This document shows, piece after piece, positions 25,703 through 35,741 of a stretch of 64,000 nucleotides of DNA (the first letter of the stretch is position 1; every line of letters begins with the position of its first letter). The translations under genes and the position numbers were made by a program. The stretch lies in contig UWYS01000029.1 in assembly GCA_900291925.1 (NCBI GenBank), positions 124,001 to 188,000 of the forward strand, written 5' to 3'. The notes below the pieces were generated by a model, which saw only the letters and a program-made list of their open reading frames with translations, was not told the origin of the DNA and made no database searches. Origin of the DNA: Thecaphora thlaspeos. Its lineage: Eukaryota > Basidiomycota > Ustilaginomycetes > Urocystidales > Glomosporiaceae.

Positions 25703-27998
25703 ATGACTGCTGAAAAGCAAGGCGCCGCCCAAGATCAGCAGCAGCAGCCAAGGCGAGGCTCAACTTCGCTAGCCAGCAGGAGGCGTGGCTCTGGCACCGA
25801 GAAGCTCGACTCTCATGTGAGTTGTTCGAACCCCACACCGATAACGCACAACGAGCGGAACGGCAGCTTTGACGGCGGTGCGACCTCGTCGCATTCGTTC
25901 GTCGCAGTCATGCCATTCGAGGTTCCTGTAGCCAGGAGACGAGCGGGGAGATGGTACGCAGACAAGCGGCCTGTGCGCGCCTGATCACTGCGGCTTTCCA
26001 ACGTTCGCTGTCGTCCCGTCTTTGCCACTTTCCTGCTATCCTCCATCCCCGACCCCGGAGACCGATTCGCGCCCACGACCACGTCACACCATCACAACGC
26101 CTGCGTCCCCGTTCCCAATCCCATCCGCCGCCAGTCAGCCATGTTTCGACTTTCCGGCTGGACGATCCTGACCTTGCCTCTGACCTATTCCCCCATCGCA
26201 TTGACAAAGATTGCTGCATGGCACACGAGGACCCATGATAACGGCAGCACACCCCATGCGCGCGAGGAAGACCTCAAGAAGCTCTACGAGAGGTACGAAA
26301 AGGTCTTTTTCATCACGCCGCAGAGGCTCCGCATGATCACCGACAACTTCGTCGGCGTGCTGGAAGAGGGCCTCAAGAAGCCCGATCAGACCGTGGTAAG
26401 TGTCGCGAGCCAAACGTGTTCGGTCTTGCCGAACGGCTCATTTCCGCGACTATGCTGACGATTCCGTCGCGCTGAAATTGGCCCCTCCTCTTTTGCGATG
26501 CCCGCACTCCATCGCGCCATCCTCTCCCCTTCCTTTCGCCCCGTCACCACGACACACAGCCCATGCTTCCGGCCTACGTCTTTGGATGGCCTTCCGGCGA
26601 GGAGGTGGGATCCTACCTCGCCCTGGACCTCGGTGGTACCAATTTGCGGGTCTGCCACGTCGTCCTCAAGGGCGAGGGCCAGTTCGATATCACGCAGTCC
26701 AAGTTCCGTCTGACGGAGGAGCAGAAGCAGATCGAGGGCCAGGAGCTGTTCGACTTCTGCGCCGAGTGCCTCGACACCTTCATCAAGGACCATTTCGGCG
26801 ATGCTAACAGCGAGGTCATCCTCGAGGAGGAGATCGCGCTCGGCTTCACCTTCAGCTACCCGATGTCGCAGGACCGCATCGACCACGGAAAGCTCATCCG
26901 CTGGACCAAGGGCTTCGACAATCCCAACACCGAGGGCCGCGACTGCGCCGCCATGTTCCGACAGTCGCTCGAGAAGTACGGCGTCCCGATCAAGATGACG
27001 TCGCTCATCAACGACACCACTGGCACGCTGATCGCCTCCAACTACGTCAACAAGGAGACGAAGATCGCCTGCATCTTCGGCACCGGCTGCAACGCCGCCT
27101 ACATGGAGCATATCAAGGACATCCCCAAGATCGACCACCTCGGCCTCCCCGGGGACCAGGACATGGCGATCAACTGCGAGTATGGAGCGTTTGACTCGTT
27201 CACCCACGAGCACATGGCTGAGATCAGGACCAAGTACGACGAGCACATCGACCTTCACTCCAACAAGCCTCACGAGCAGACGTATGAAAAGATGATCGCC
27301 GGTCTGTACCTGGGCGAACTCTTCCGCCTGGTCCTCATTGAGCTGAGCGACGAGGGCGCCCTCTTCCTCGGCCAGAACACGTACAAGATCGAGAAGGCCT
27401 ACGCCTTCGATACCGCCTTCCTCTCGCTGATCGAGAGCGACCCGACCGACGAGCTCCTCACCGTGACAGGCCTTTTCACGCACTTCTTTGGTTTGAACAC
27501 GACGCTCGAGGAGCGACACTTCTTCCGCAAGCTCTCCAGGCTCATCGGCACGCGTGCTGCCAGGCTGAGCAGCTGCGGAATCGCCGCCCTGGTGACCAAG
27601 ATGGGCTACTTCGAGGAAGGTTGCGGCGTCGGCGCGGATGGGAGCCTGTACTCGAAGTACCCTGGTTTCGCCGATCGCCTGCACGAGGCGCTCGAGGACA
27701 TCTTCGGCGAGAAGGGCAAGAAGATCCGCACCTACCAGGCCGAGGACGGATCGGGCGTCGGTTCCGCCATCATTGCCGGTGAGTTTGCGTCGATAGATCG
27801 AGGAGCGCGATCCGAGCAATGCGCTGGCTGCATTCAGGTGGAAGGGGTTCAGGCTAGCGAGAGAAGACACGTGGGACGACGAGCGACCGGCTGACTAGTG
27901 AACCGTTCCATCTCCGATGTTGCACCCCTTTTGCGCTCTGCGCTCCTGCAGCCATGACCAAGGCGAGAAAGGACGCCGGCATCTTTGCCCACGTTTGA
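25703..27998 (+). CDS. Hexokinase
   Basis: Four exons, 25703-25816, 26210-26395, 26560-27778 and 27952-27998, give 521 aa. Exon 1 is a polar Gln/Arg/Ser-rich leader. Exon 2 carries REEDLKKLYERYEKVFFITPQRL, the usual hexokinase start region. Exon 3 holds the ATP phosphate loop LALDLGGTNLRV, the SFTFSYP sugar-contact segment, the catalytic-Asp segment LINDTTGTL, and FGTGCNAAYME. The small last exon supplies AAMTKARKDAGIFAHV, completing GSAIIAA. The enzyme phosphorylates glucose at C6 in the cytosol. The exon 2 acceptor is inferred as ACAAAG|ATT at 26209/26210, with A at -3; it is the only one I found that keeps frame with exon 1. The exact N-terminus between residues 1 and about 55 is therefore less certain than the rest. 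Confidence 0.93.
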
Positions 27999-29048
27999 GC
28001 AGTTGCGAAGGAGCAGAGAAAGATGCCAATATGCCGACCGGAGGTGGCCGCGGGGCCCCGTCAAAGAGGCGAAATGAGAGATCTTGGGCCTGGTGCGAGG
28101 ATGATCTTCAGACGAGATCCGCTAGCCTGTCGCAGAAAACCGGGTATGCACCCGCGCAATTAGACATTCTACTTCCGTCGTCGCGTTGTGGATACACGTC
28201 GATTCTGATGCGTGTCCGAGTGTACTACGCTCACTTCGCAGCAAGGTCCTTTGTCCGTCGCCGCAATCGAGAGGTCTTTTGGGACGCTCGTCCTCTGTGT
28301 GTCTCTGTGCCTGTTTGGGTGTCTGGCGCCCTGCTGGGATGAATGGGATGGTCTGATGGCTAGAGGCTGGGGAATGAGGCGAGGGAGGATGTCACTGCCT
28401 CTGAACGCGAGAGAAGTACTGTAGTGCACGGTAGACCTTTCCGGGCGGACGGCTGTATCTTGTGATTGTCTGGCCGGCCTTGTTCAGCCGGCGCGGCCTG
28501 GCCGAACGAATGTCGAGTAGTGGCGTGTAGAGCAGAGTCTTGAAGGTAGGGGGGTCTTGGAAGGTTAGATTGCCGCGTAGTTACATAGCTGCCATGCGGC
28601 GGCGAGATTTGAGGTCAAGAGATTGCCAAGCGGGAAGATGCTGCTGCTCGTAAGATTCCCCTTGTTTGTGTGTTGCTGTCCACCACACACTTCTCTCTAC
28701 AGTGTACCGTACTACTGTACTCTACACTCAATTGACCAGCCACCACCACCACCAGCATCAGAGTCGCCACACGGAAAGCACCCAGTAACCTCGCCACACT
28801 ACCTGACTCATAGATGACGGCACGCTGGAGCTCGGCGTTGTCGCAGATCAAGGCGAGACAGAGGCGAAGGCTAAGTACAGAGTCGTGGGTGTGCGTAGTG
28901 CGATGTCAAGTCTTGCTTACACAGGCCGAGCAAGGAAGCCGATGGTGGCGCCACAAGTCCGGGCAAAGACTCGCCAAGGGCACTGATCACGCTGGCTGCA
29001 CGGCAGAAGGGAAAAAAGAAAGAAAGAAAAAAAAGCTAAGCATATATA
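27999..29048. other. Intergenic region between hexokinase and transposon
   Basis: 1.05 kb with no gene visible. Contains TACTGTA at 28417-28423 and 28713-28719 and an A-rich run ending in TATATA at 29042-29048 that abuts the transposon's TA target. Confidence 0.5.
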
Positions 29049-29076
29049 ACGTAAAGCGTGTAGACCCCGGACGCGT
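29049..29076 (+). repeat. Left terminal inverted repeat of pogo-like element
   Basis: 28 bp starting ACGTAAAG and ending CCCCGGACGCGT. The adjacent outer TA (29047-29048) is the presumed target duplication. Confidence 0.82.
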
Positions 29077-29133
29077 GTAGAGGCCAGATATGCAGCAGAC
29101 CTCGGACATCGTGATGGTAGTACTTGCTTGTGA

Positions 29134-31032
29134 TCACCACCGCTCTGCACAGCACCGCCAGCACATTGATGTTGGTATCATTTGCTCCGTTTGATTGAAG
29201 GCTACAAGGCTGGCCAGGAACTTGGTCCGGGCCGGCCGCCACCATCGAGAGCAAGGCCAAACCCGCCATATCTGCTGGCAGAGCATCTGCGTGTTGATGG
29301 CATCGGCGCTGTCAACCGGATACGCCATAGGCCAAAGGAGCGGGTCGATGGCGGCCTCAGAGAGGAAGTCGTCATCGCTGGCCGCCACCGGGGCCCGCTC
29401 CTTGCCCTTGGCGGAGGCTGGCAGCTCCAACGCCACCAGCACGACATCTGCATTGCTGTCGTCGTCCAACCCATCCGTCTCGTCCAGCTCTTGATCCGCC
29501 TCTGCTGCCTCCAATGCCACTGCCAGTTTTGCCTCTCGCCTCTGCCGCGCTGCTTCCTCCTTTTGCACCACCGGCTCCAGCTCCTCTGCCCGTACAGAGA
29601 GCTCGGCACGCAGAGCCATCGGTTTCTTGCTCAGGCACTTGCGGTCGCCAGGGAGCGGGTTGCGCTTGGCCGGCGCTGCTGCCCAGTGTACTGCCTCAAG
29701 GTGCTCATAGATCTTGGCATCCTTGTCCCTGCCGTCGGACGCGTTGACAGGCTTGCGCCGTAGGAAGGCCTTCTTGTGTGGGGTTGTGGTAGCGCGAAAC
29801 TGATCCAGCATGCTGTGGAAGCGGACCCTGCTTGATGGCATGGCAGCGTCCTTGATGATGACCGGTGGCGGCGTCCGTCGTAGCTCTTCCTTGGGCCGGT
29901 ATCCAGGCAATCGGGCAAGCACCTTGGTGGAATCTGGATAGCTCGTCATCCCGCAGTCCTGGAACGCCTTCCAAGCGGTGCACGCTGTCATCGTGGCGGC
30001 CCGCGCCTTGATGTACATGTTGACAAACATGACCCGGGTGGTCCGGTCTGCTTGATTGCCTAGGGCCAATACCTGGTCGCGATAGGCCTAGGTGACGGGG
30101 CCAAAAATGCTGACGTTGAGTGGCTGCATGATGTGGGTGCTATGGGGGGGCAAGCAGACAGGGATGATCTGGCGGGACCAGCAGCCCGAGAGGAACTCAA
30201 CGGATACGTGCGAAGAATGACCGTCCACCACCAAGACCCGCCAGTCCTCCTCTCCTCGCTGTGTTGGTGGGTCAAAGACATGCTCGAGCCAGAGCAAGGC
30301 CAGGTCGCAAGACGTCCAGCCATTGGGCGAGACGCCAAAGGCCCAGTCCGCCTCAACGCCAACAAGCCGCCTCTGGTCTCCAAGCAGGTGCCACTTCCCC
30401 TTGAAGATGATCATAGGGGTGGCCGCCTGTCCTCCAACGCCGATGCACTCTATCACCGCCGTACTCTCCCGTGTCCCAGCGTGTGCCTTGAATCGCCTCT
30501 CCTTTGGCCCTGCCGGCACGACGACACGATGCCGAGCTCCAACTCCCATCATAAAACCTGTCTCATCCATGTTGAAGATCATGTCGGCCCGGACGTTGTA
30601 CTCACGTATCTTAGCCTCGAAAGCCAGGAACCACTCCCGCACTCCCTCCGCCGTGACTGCCTTGATCCGCGAGTTGTCGAGACATCGAGAGAAGCGGCTG
30701 CGGAGGTCTGGGTGTCGAACGAAGAAGCCTTGTAGCCAGACTTGCCCTAGGGTTCTCCGCCTCCTCTGCCCATTGACTGTAGGCAACATGATGGTCTCTG
30801 CAAGGTTGTGGATGCTGGCAGTCGTCAAAGGAAAGCCGCACGATGCGCACCAGGTGATGTGGGAGGCAAGCACGGCTTCTGCAACGGCCGATAGGGCTTG
30901 AAGGTGTTTATGAGATTTGAGCTTCGATACGTGGCCATTGACCCGGTTGCTAAGCGTTTGCAGGGCGATGCTGTTGGTTCTGGCGGCAGCGGCAGCGGCG
31001 CTACGGTGCATGCCAGAAGCCAACTCTCTCAT
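29134..31032 (-). pseudogene. Degenerate DDE_1 (pogo-type) transposase
   Basis: One frame from ATG 31032 to a stop at 29134, interrupted by a TAG at 30088-30090: 314 codons before it and 311 after. Typical features are an N-terminal helix-turn-helix region (ALQTLSNRVNGH), the first catalytic Asp in MIFNMDETGF, the second in VLVVDGHSSH, then the CLPPHSTHIMQPL segment. The next residue, normally the third catalytic Asp (QPLD), is Asn here (codon at 30115-30117). The TAG falls in FGPVT-stop-AYRDQV, where the family usually has Lys or a similar residue, so it looks like a point nonsense mutation. The C-terminal half after the stop stays open and retains sense (acidic, PVVQKEEAARQRREAKLAVA). Upstream of ATG 31032 the frame is open for about 70 codons without another ATG, so the original start may be lost. 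Confidence 0.85.
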
Positions 31033-31293
31033 GGCCCGCTTGATCCGGACCTCTCGCTCTTGCCATTGCTGAGCTGCTCTGATACGGGTGGTCTTTCGAA
31101 GAGCAAGACCTGTGTTGGCAACATGCCGTCTTAGAAGGCTGGAGGTGCTGGATTGAGGCGGAGTACGGCCGTGTGTGTCGTGCAGGTCTGTTGGTGCCTG
31201 TTGATGGTGCTGGGAGGCCTGTAGGATATGTAGAGGACGCAGTAGAGGTCATCACCGCAAAAGGTAATGGTGGTGCAGAAGCAAAAAAGGCAG

Positions 31294-31321
31294 ACGCGTC
31301 CGGGCTCTACGCCGATCACGT
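31294..31321 (-). repeat. Right terminal inverted repeat of pogo-like element
   Basis: Inverted partner of 29049-29076, with the outer TA at 31322-31323. Differences from the left copy are mostly in the seven bases just inside the terminal ACGT. Confidence 0.82.
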
Positions 31322-31323
31322 TA

Positions 31324-32105
31324 GCTGCCAAAGTCGTACGGGTGAATGTCCAGACGACCGCCAGCGCGGCGACCACGCACAAACGACGCTCTCTCCTCGA
31401 CGACGTCGCCGGGCACCATCTCGCATTCGCCGGTCTCCCCGCTGGCGGGGCGAGCGATGACGTGGAGCCGCGTCGACATCCCACCGCAGTCAAGAGTCTA
31501 CTTGACTACACCACGCCCTACCTACTCCCATGTCGACCGCCCCACCCTCTCTGCACGACGCCGCAGTGTAGAGAAGTCATGTTGGTCGTCAGTACCTACG
31601 GGGTACAGTACTGTACACGGTCAACCAAGGCGCTGCTTGACAAGATGGGCGAGCGATCAACACCTTCGGCACTCCCACCCCACCTCGTCAGGCATGGTTG
31701 TCGGCCTGCGCGCCCATAGAGCAGCGAGCACGGATGAGGGAGAGAGTCACGAGTGGGCGCACGCCCATTCGGCCGAGACAGCGATCGACAGGAGGGCGAC
31801 GAGCGGCGAGGCTCACTGCGAGCATCGCCCTCGCTTGCAGCAGAGATCACCGGCGACGACCGAATTATGTACCTGCTCCGCACCCTCTCAGGCGCTGCCC
31901 CAGCCCGCGCAACACTCTCTAACCCTGATGCCTGATGCACGCCGACGACGCCGAGCGCAGCCGACCAGCCAGTCGCCCTCGCCACTCGAGCAAGCTATAT
32001 AGAGCCAGGCCCCCTTCCCTTGCCCCCCCCCGTCTCCCTGCCACGTCTACTCTCTGTCCCTTCACCAACCTCCCCTTGACACGAATAACGACGACATTCG
32101 CCAAC
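31324..32105 (+). promoter_or_regulatory. Promoter region of the aldo-keto reductase
   Basis: A TATATAG lies at 31997-32003, about 105 bp before the start codon, followed by a C-rich leader. The palindrome GTACAGTACTGTAC is at 31603-31616. No gene seen in the remaining 0.6 kb. Confidence 0.6.
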
Positions 32106-33682
32106 ATGTGAGTCTACAGCCGCGCCCGCCTTTGAACTTCTTCCCTCGGCCTGTGGCGCCGTCTCTGACCATGCCCCCCCTCTTTCTGATCGCTCCCGAC
32201 CTCTCTCGCCGCGTGTCGCCGCTCGCCGTCTCTCCCGACGTATGCCCCGCTCCCACCGCCACCCAGGGTTGCCACCGAATTCAAGCTCAACAACGGTCTT
32301 TTGATTCCCTCTGTCGGCCTCGGAACCTGGCAGTCTCCGTGAGTAGCGGCGTTGGCCTCTAACTCGTTTTATCCCACCGAACAACAGCCAACTTCTGCCG
32401 CCTTCTTGCTGACTGCTGTCCCCCCTCTCGATGTTTCCCTCTTCTCGTCGGACGTTGTGGCCCTCGCAGTAAGGGAGAGGTCAGGGACGCCGTTTGCCAC
32501 GCCCTCAAGAACGGCTACAAGCACATCGACTGCGCTTGGGGCTACCAGTGAGCCATCGGGACACCCCCACGTGTCTTCCACTCTCCCCTGTCCTCCCTAC
32601 GCACATCCTTGCCGTCCCGTTGCCGCTGCGTGTCTCGGGGATTCCCTTGTCTGACTCGGTAACCGTCCACGCCTGTGCCATGATCCTTCTGCTTTGCCTT
32701 TCTCTAGAAACGAGGACGAGGTCGGAGAGGGCATCAAGCTTAGCGGTGTCAAGCGTGAGGATATCTGGATCACCAGCAAGCTCTTCGAGTACCACCACAA
32801 CCAGTGAGTATGCGCTCCACCTTTTCTGCCGAGACGGCCGTGATGCGTGCGCTTCATCACCGGTTCTACATTCTGACCCTCGCTCCGTGCCGCTTGCATT
32901 CTCCCTTCCCCTCCTTTTTCCCTGCCCATCTTGCGATCCCGCCCCGCCACAGCGTTCGCCAGGCATGCCTCGACACCCTCGAGAAGCTCAACGTCAAGTA
33001 CCTTGATCTCTACCTCATGCACTGGAACATCGCTCTTGTCCCCGAGGACGTTCCCGCGGGTCAGTTGCCCCGCAACTCGAAGAAGGACCCCGCTACCGGC
33101 AAGCACCTCCTCGACGTCGAGACGACTGAGAACTTTGTCGCCGTCTGGAAGGAGATGGAGAAGCTCGTCGAGGAGGGTCTCGTCAAGTCGATTGGTGTCT
33201 CGAACTTCTCGATCCGAAGGCTCAAGGAGCTCCTCAAGGACTGCAAGATCAAGCCCGTCGTCAACCAGGTCGAGCTTTCCTTCACCTTCCCCCAGCCCGA
33301 GCTCATTTCGTGGCTCAAGAAGCAGGACATTCTCCCCCAGGCCTACTCGCCCCTTGGCTCGACTGGTGCCAGCCAGGCTTCGCTCGAGGTTGTCGACAGC
33401 ATCGCCAAGAAGCATGGTGTCAAAGGCGCCAACGTCCTCATCAGCTGGCAGGTCGCCCGAGGCTGCAACCCTCTGCCCAAGTCGGTCACCCCCAAGAGAA
33501 TCGAGAACAACATCAAGCTCATCGAGCTCTCGTCCGAGGAGATCGAAACCCTCGAGAAGGGCGCCCTCGCCCAGACCCCCAAGAAGGTCTGCGACCAGTC
33601 CGATCTCGTCGTCCCCGCCTACGACATCTTCGAGGCAAACCACCCTACCAACAATGACAAGGTCCAGGCTGCTCAGGCATAG
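32106..33682 (+). CDS. Aldo-keto reductase
   Basis: Five exons, 32106-32107, 32267-32338, 32470-32547, 32708-32803 and 32953-33682, give 325 aa. The start codon itself is split: AT ends exon 1 directly before GTGAGT and G opens exon 2, giving MVATEFKLNNG. Family landmarks are IPSVGLGTWQSP, the catalytic Asp/Tyr segment HIDCAWGYQNE, catalytic Lys in ITSKLF, catalytic His in LYLMHW, and GVSNF and QVELSF in the C-terminal part of the (beta/alpha)8 barrel. All four catalytic residues are present. It would reduce carbonyls with NADPH; the substrate cannot be told (glycerol dehydrogenase- or xylose-reductase-like relatives exist). A TATA box lies about 105 bp upstream. Confidence 0.93.
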
Positions 33683-34225
33683 AAAACTGTAAACTTGCAT
33701 AGATCTTACAATTTTAGAAATTGCTAGGTATCTTGCCAGCACTCAAAACCAGCACGTTACGCACCATGCTCTCTCGGGCAGAAAGCTACGGAAGCTGCGG
33801 TCCGGGCGAAAGCCGCTGAGTCGCGAGCTGGAACCAGCAATACCAAACAACCACTGGCTTCGTTGGAGAGTTGGTCTTCTGATCTTGTACTTTCGCACTG
33901 CCCAGGGTACATACGTCCGAAAAGCTGCTGACATGGGCAACTTCGGTTCGTGCAACCACTGCGTAAGAATGTGGCTGGTGCAACCACTGCATAAGAATGC
34001 GGCTAGAGGAAGTATTCGGCTGACATATACCTGCTGGCAAAGTTTGTCCAAGCGCAGAGGCAAGGTGAGCTCACTGTTGAGCTCCAGTGCAGGTGCCACC
34101 AGCTGCCCGGAATGAAACACCAATATGGCAGATGACAGTTGGCAGATTGCATCATACTGACAAGGACTGTGTTGCAGTAGATGATGTCTTGACTCCAAAA
34201 GTCAAGACCGCTGTAGCGGTGGCAC
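33683..34225. other. 3' flank of aldo-keto reductase and start of repeat-rich region
   Basis: Includes two head-to-tail copies of a 28-bp unit (33950-33977 and from 33978) built on GTGCAACCACTGC and AAGAATG, and a 9-bp hairpin GTCTTGACT/AGTCAAGAC at 34186-34208. From here to about 40.6 kb the DNA is visibly more AT-rich than the flanks. No gene. Confidence 0.5.
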
Positions 34226-34365
34226 ATCCCAACTTGGAATGTCGGGTCACAGAGGTTGACCGAGCAGAAAGTTCAGGAGACGGGTCACAGATGTCCTTCC
34301 AAGCATTGGAGCTGTGTTGTGCCAGCTTGCCAGCTGATACTCTGTCAAACCACATGTCCACTCCT
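34226..34365 (+). repeat. LTR-like fragment, plus orientation
   Basis: Reads AACTTGGAATGTCGGGTCACAGAG and then resembles the first half of the 226-bp LTR at 36645 (GGAGCTGTG, CCAGCTTGCCAG, ACTCTGTCAA, TGTCCACTCC) with many substitutions. It lacks the second half. Confidence 0.65.
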
Positions 34366-34423
34366 GATGCTACATTTCATGCTCTTGCTCTGGGTGTTCT
34401 CTTTCAAGGAGGTGGGTGAAGAG

Positions 34424-34615
34424 AGTTGGAAAGTGGGGTACAGATCTGAGCTGGAAGGTGGGGGCAGCAAATCCAAGAGGCTGCCAGCAAAGCATGTGGG
34501 GTGTATCAGCCTTCTCTTCTTGTATATTAGCCAGTATCTTGCTTGCTCTTTTCCTTCTTAATATCACCAAACATCATCAGTATCAAAGTAATCAGTCACA
34601 CGTCTCATTCCAACT
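34424..34615 (+). repeat. Solo-LTR-like element, plus orientation
   Basis: 192 bp with short inverted ends AGTTGGAAAG...CATTCCAACT, as in fungal Copia LTRs. It contains TGTATATTAGCCAG and CTTGCTTGCTCTTTTCC near its 3' part. It is the inverted partner of 35200-35387, roughly four fifths identical by eye. Confidence 0.7.
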
Positions 34616-34899
34616 GACAAGTTGAGTAAATACCAGCAAAGAAGATGAGACAGACAAGTGTTCTCCAAATGTACATTAGTCAGTGCCTTGCTTGCTCTTG
34701 CCTCAACCACCATCAGTCAGCATCAGCTTGTTATGTCCCTAACCCTGGAGGCCATTGTGGAGTCAGAATGATACAATATAATTTTCACTGCAGAGGTAGA
34801 TGGCTCTCCAAAAAACTTGCCTGTGGTCATCATTGGCCCTTGTTCAATCTTGTTGGCATCCCTAATTCTACCCTGCTACTCCAGCAACTTGGTACCTTA

Positions 34900-35070
34900 C
34901 AAAAAACAATAAAAGGTGCTGGCCTTCTCTTCTTTTATATTAGCCAGTTCCTTGCTTGCTCTTCTCCTTTCAAATATTACCAACCATCATCAGCATCAAC
35001 ATAGCCAAATTATAGTTGTTGGTTATATTCTTTTTACTGTCCAAATAGTGTCACACCTCACATTCCAACT
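34900..35070 (+). repeat. LTR fragment, plus orientation
   Basis: Carries the module TATATTAGCCAGTTCCTTGC, then ACCAACCATCATCAGC, and ends CACACCTCACATTCCAACT like the other copies. No matching 5' terminus was found, so it is truncated. A shorter piece of the same module lies near 34670-34715. Confidence 0.6.
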
Positions 35071-35199
35071 CACTCCAACTCTCTCTCCCTCATTAAATGG
35101 GGTCCTGTGTCATGTGTGAAATTCAGATATTGCAGCAGGTGCTTGGCATTGCGCATTAAGCCCTTTGTGGGAGCAGCAAGGTCTTTTCTGAGCTGACTG
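35071..35199 (-). pseudogene. Fragment of Copia-type pol (RT/RNase H region)
   Basis: The minus strand encodes LAAPTKGLMRNAKHLLQYLN followed by FTHDTGP, which resembles the Copia segment in which a His/Trp-Lys-Arg-Leu-Arg-Tyr-Leu helix follows the reverse transcriptase. On the other side of the LTR-like element at 35200-35387 the frame reads YLCSRATKDL, possibly the preceding piece, so the element may sit inside an older pol fragment. Low-similarity call. Confidence 0.45.
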
Positions 35200-35387
35200 A
35201 GTTGGAATGAGCAGTGCAAATAATTTGTTGCTAATGATGGTTGGTGGTCTTGCCAGGGGAAAGAGAAAGCAAGGGACTGGCTAATATACATGAAGGATAG
35301 GCTGGTACACCCCACATGCTTTGCTGGCAGCCTCTTGGATTTGCTGCCCCCACCTTCCAGCTCAGATCCGTACCCCACTTTCCAACT
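35200..35387 (-). repeat. Solo-LTR-like element, minus orientation
   Basis: 188 bp. On the minus strand it starts AGTTGGAAAGTGGGG and ends CTCATTCCAACT. It is the inverted relative of 34424-34615. Confidence 0.7.
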
Positions 35388-35487
35388 CTCCTCCTCAGGT
35401 CCTTGGTCGCTCTACTACAAAGGTATGGCCCTAAAAGGGCATTTTTGCCAAAATACAAATTTTCAAAGCTGTCTGTTTGGCCTGAAA

Positions 35488-35737
35488 AATCGGCGCCGCT
35501 GTTTTTGAGCAAAAAGCTGTAAAACAGCGACATCAATTCTTTATGGGCAGGGTCCAGGACTTATATTTGAGCCGTCCTGGACCTAACTGGCCCAAAGTCA
35601 AAAATTGACGCCGCTGTTTTTGGGCAAAAATCTTGAAAACAGGAGCATCAATTAAGATGTGTGGCCTGTTGGACCCTGGCAAAAAAATTAATGCCGCTGT
35701 TTTAGAGATTTTTGTCCCAAAACAGCGGCATCAATTT
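35488..35737 (-). repeat. Array of three hairpins with 15-nt loops plus a 10-bp palindrome
   Basis: Three related palindromes built on AATTGATGCCGCTGTTTT. Arms are 35488-35505 with 35521-35538, 35603-35620 with 35636-35653, and 35685-35703 with 35719-35737. All three loops are exactly 15 nt. On minus-strand RNA almost all non-Watson-Crick positions are G-U, giving 17/18, 17/18 and 19/19 pairs. Between the first and second lies a perfect 10-bp hairpin GGTCCAGGAC/GTCCTGGACC (35551-35560, 35574-35583). The third hairpin starts five bases after the pol stop of the Copia relic in sense orientation. Function unknown; it could be a 3' UTR RNA structure of the retroelement or a palindromic MITE-like insertion. 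Confidence 0.75.
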
Positions 35738-35741
35738 TGAC

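Larger units (their letters stand above)
29049..31321 (-). mobile_element. pogo/Fot1-like (Tc1-mariner superfamily) DNA transposon, inactive
   Basis: A 2273-bp element whose ends I place by matching imperfect inverted termini: 29049-29076 against 31294-31321, 22 of 28 positions identical, each starting ACGT and ending with ACGCGT inside. Both ends are flanked by TA (29047-29048 and 31322-31323), the target duplication expected for this superfamily. It contains a single transposase reading frame on the minus strand, broken by one stop codon. It lies between hexokinase and an aldo-keto reductase without interrupting either. Confidence 0.85.

Noticed and set aside
25820..25845. Possible minus-strand tRNA T-loop (TCGAACC) in hexokinase intron 1
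   Set aside because: No matching acceptor or anticodon arms; a chance match.
26386..27870. 494-codon minus-strand open frame opposite hexokinase
   Set aside because: It is the antisense shadow of conserved hexokinase exons; GC-rich codons leave the opposite strand open. No independent domain, and the sense strand is unmistakable.
30085..30092. CCTAG at the transposase nonsense codon as a 3' splice site removing the stop
   Set aside because: Conserved transposase sequence runs right up to the TAG on one side and continues immediately on the other, leaving no room for an intron.
30133..30735. 200-codon plus-strand frame inside the transposon
   Set aside because: Antisense to the transposase catalytic domain; no domain of its own.
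32597..33742. 381-codon minus-strand open frame opposite the aldo-keto reductase
   Set aside because: Leu/Glu/Asp-rich shadow of the sense exons and introns.
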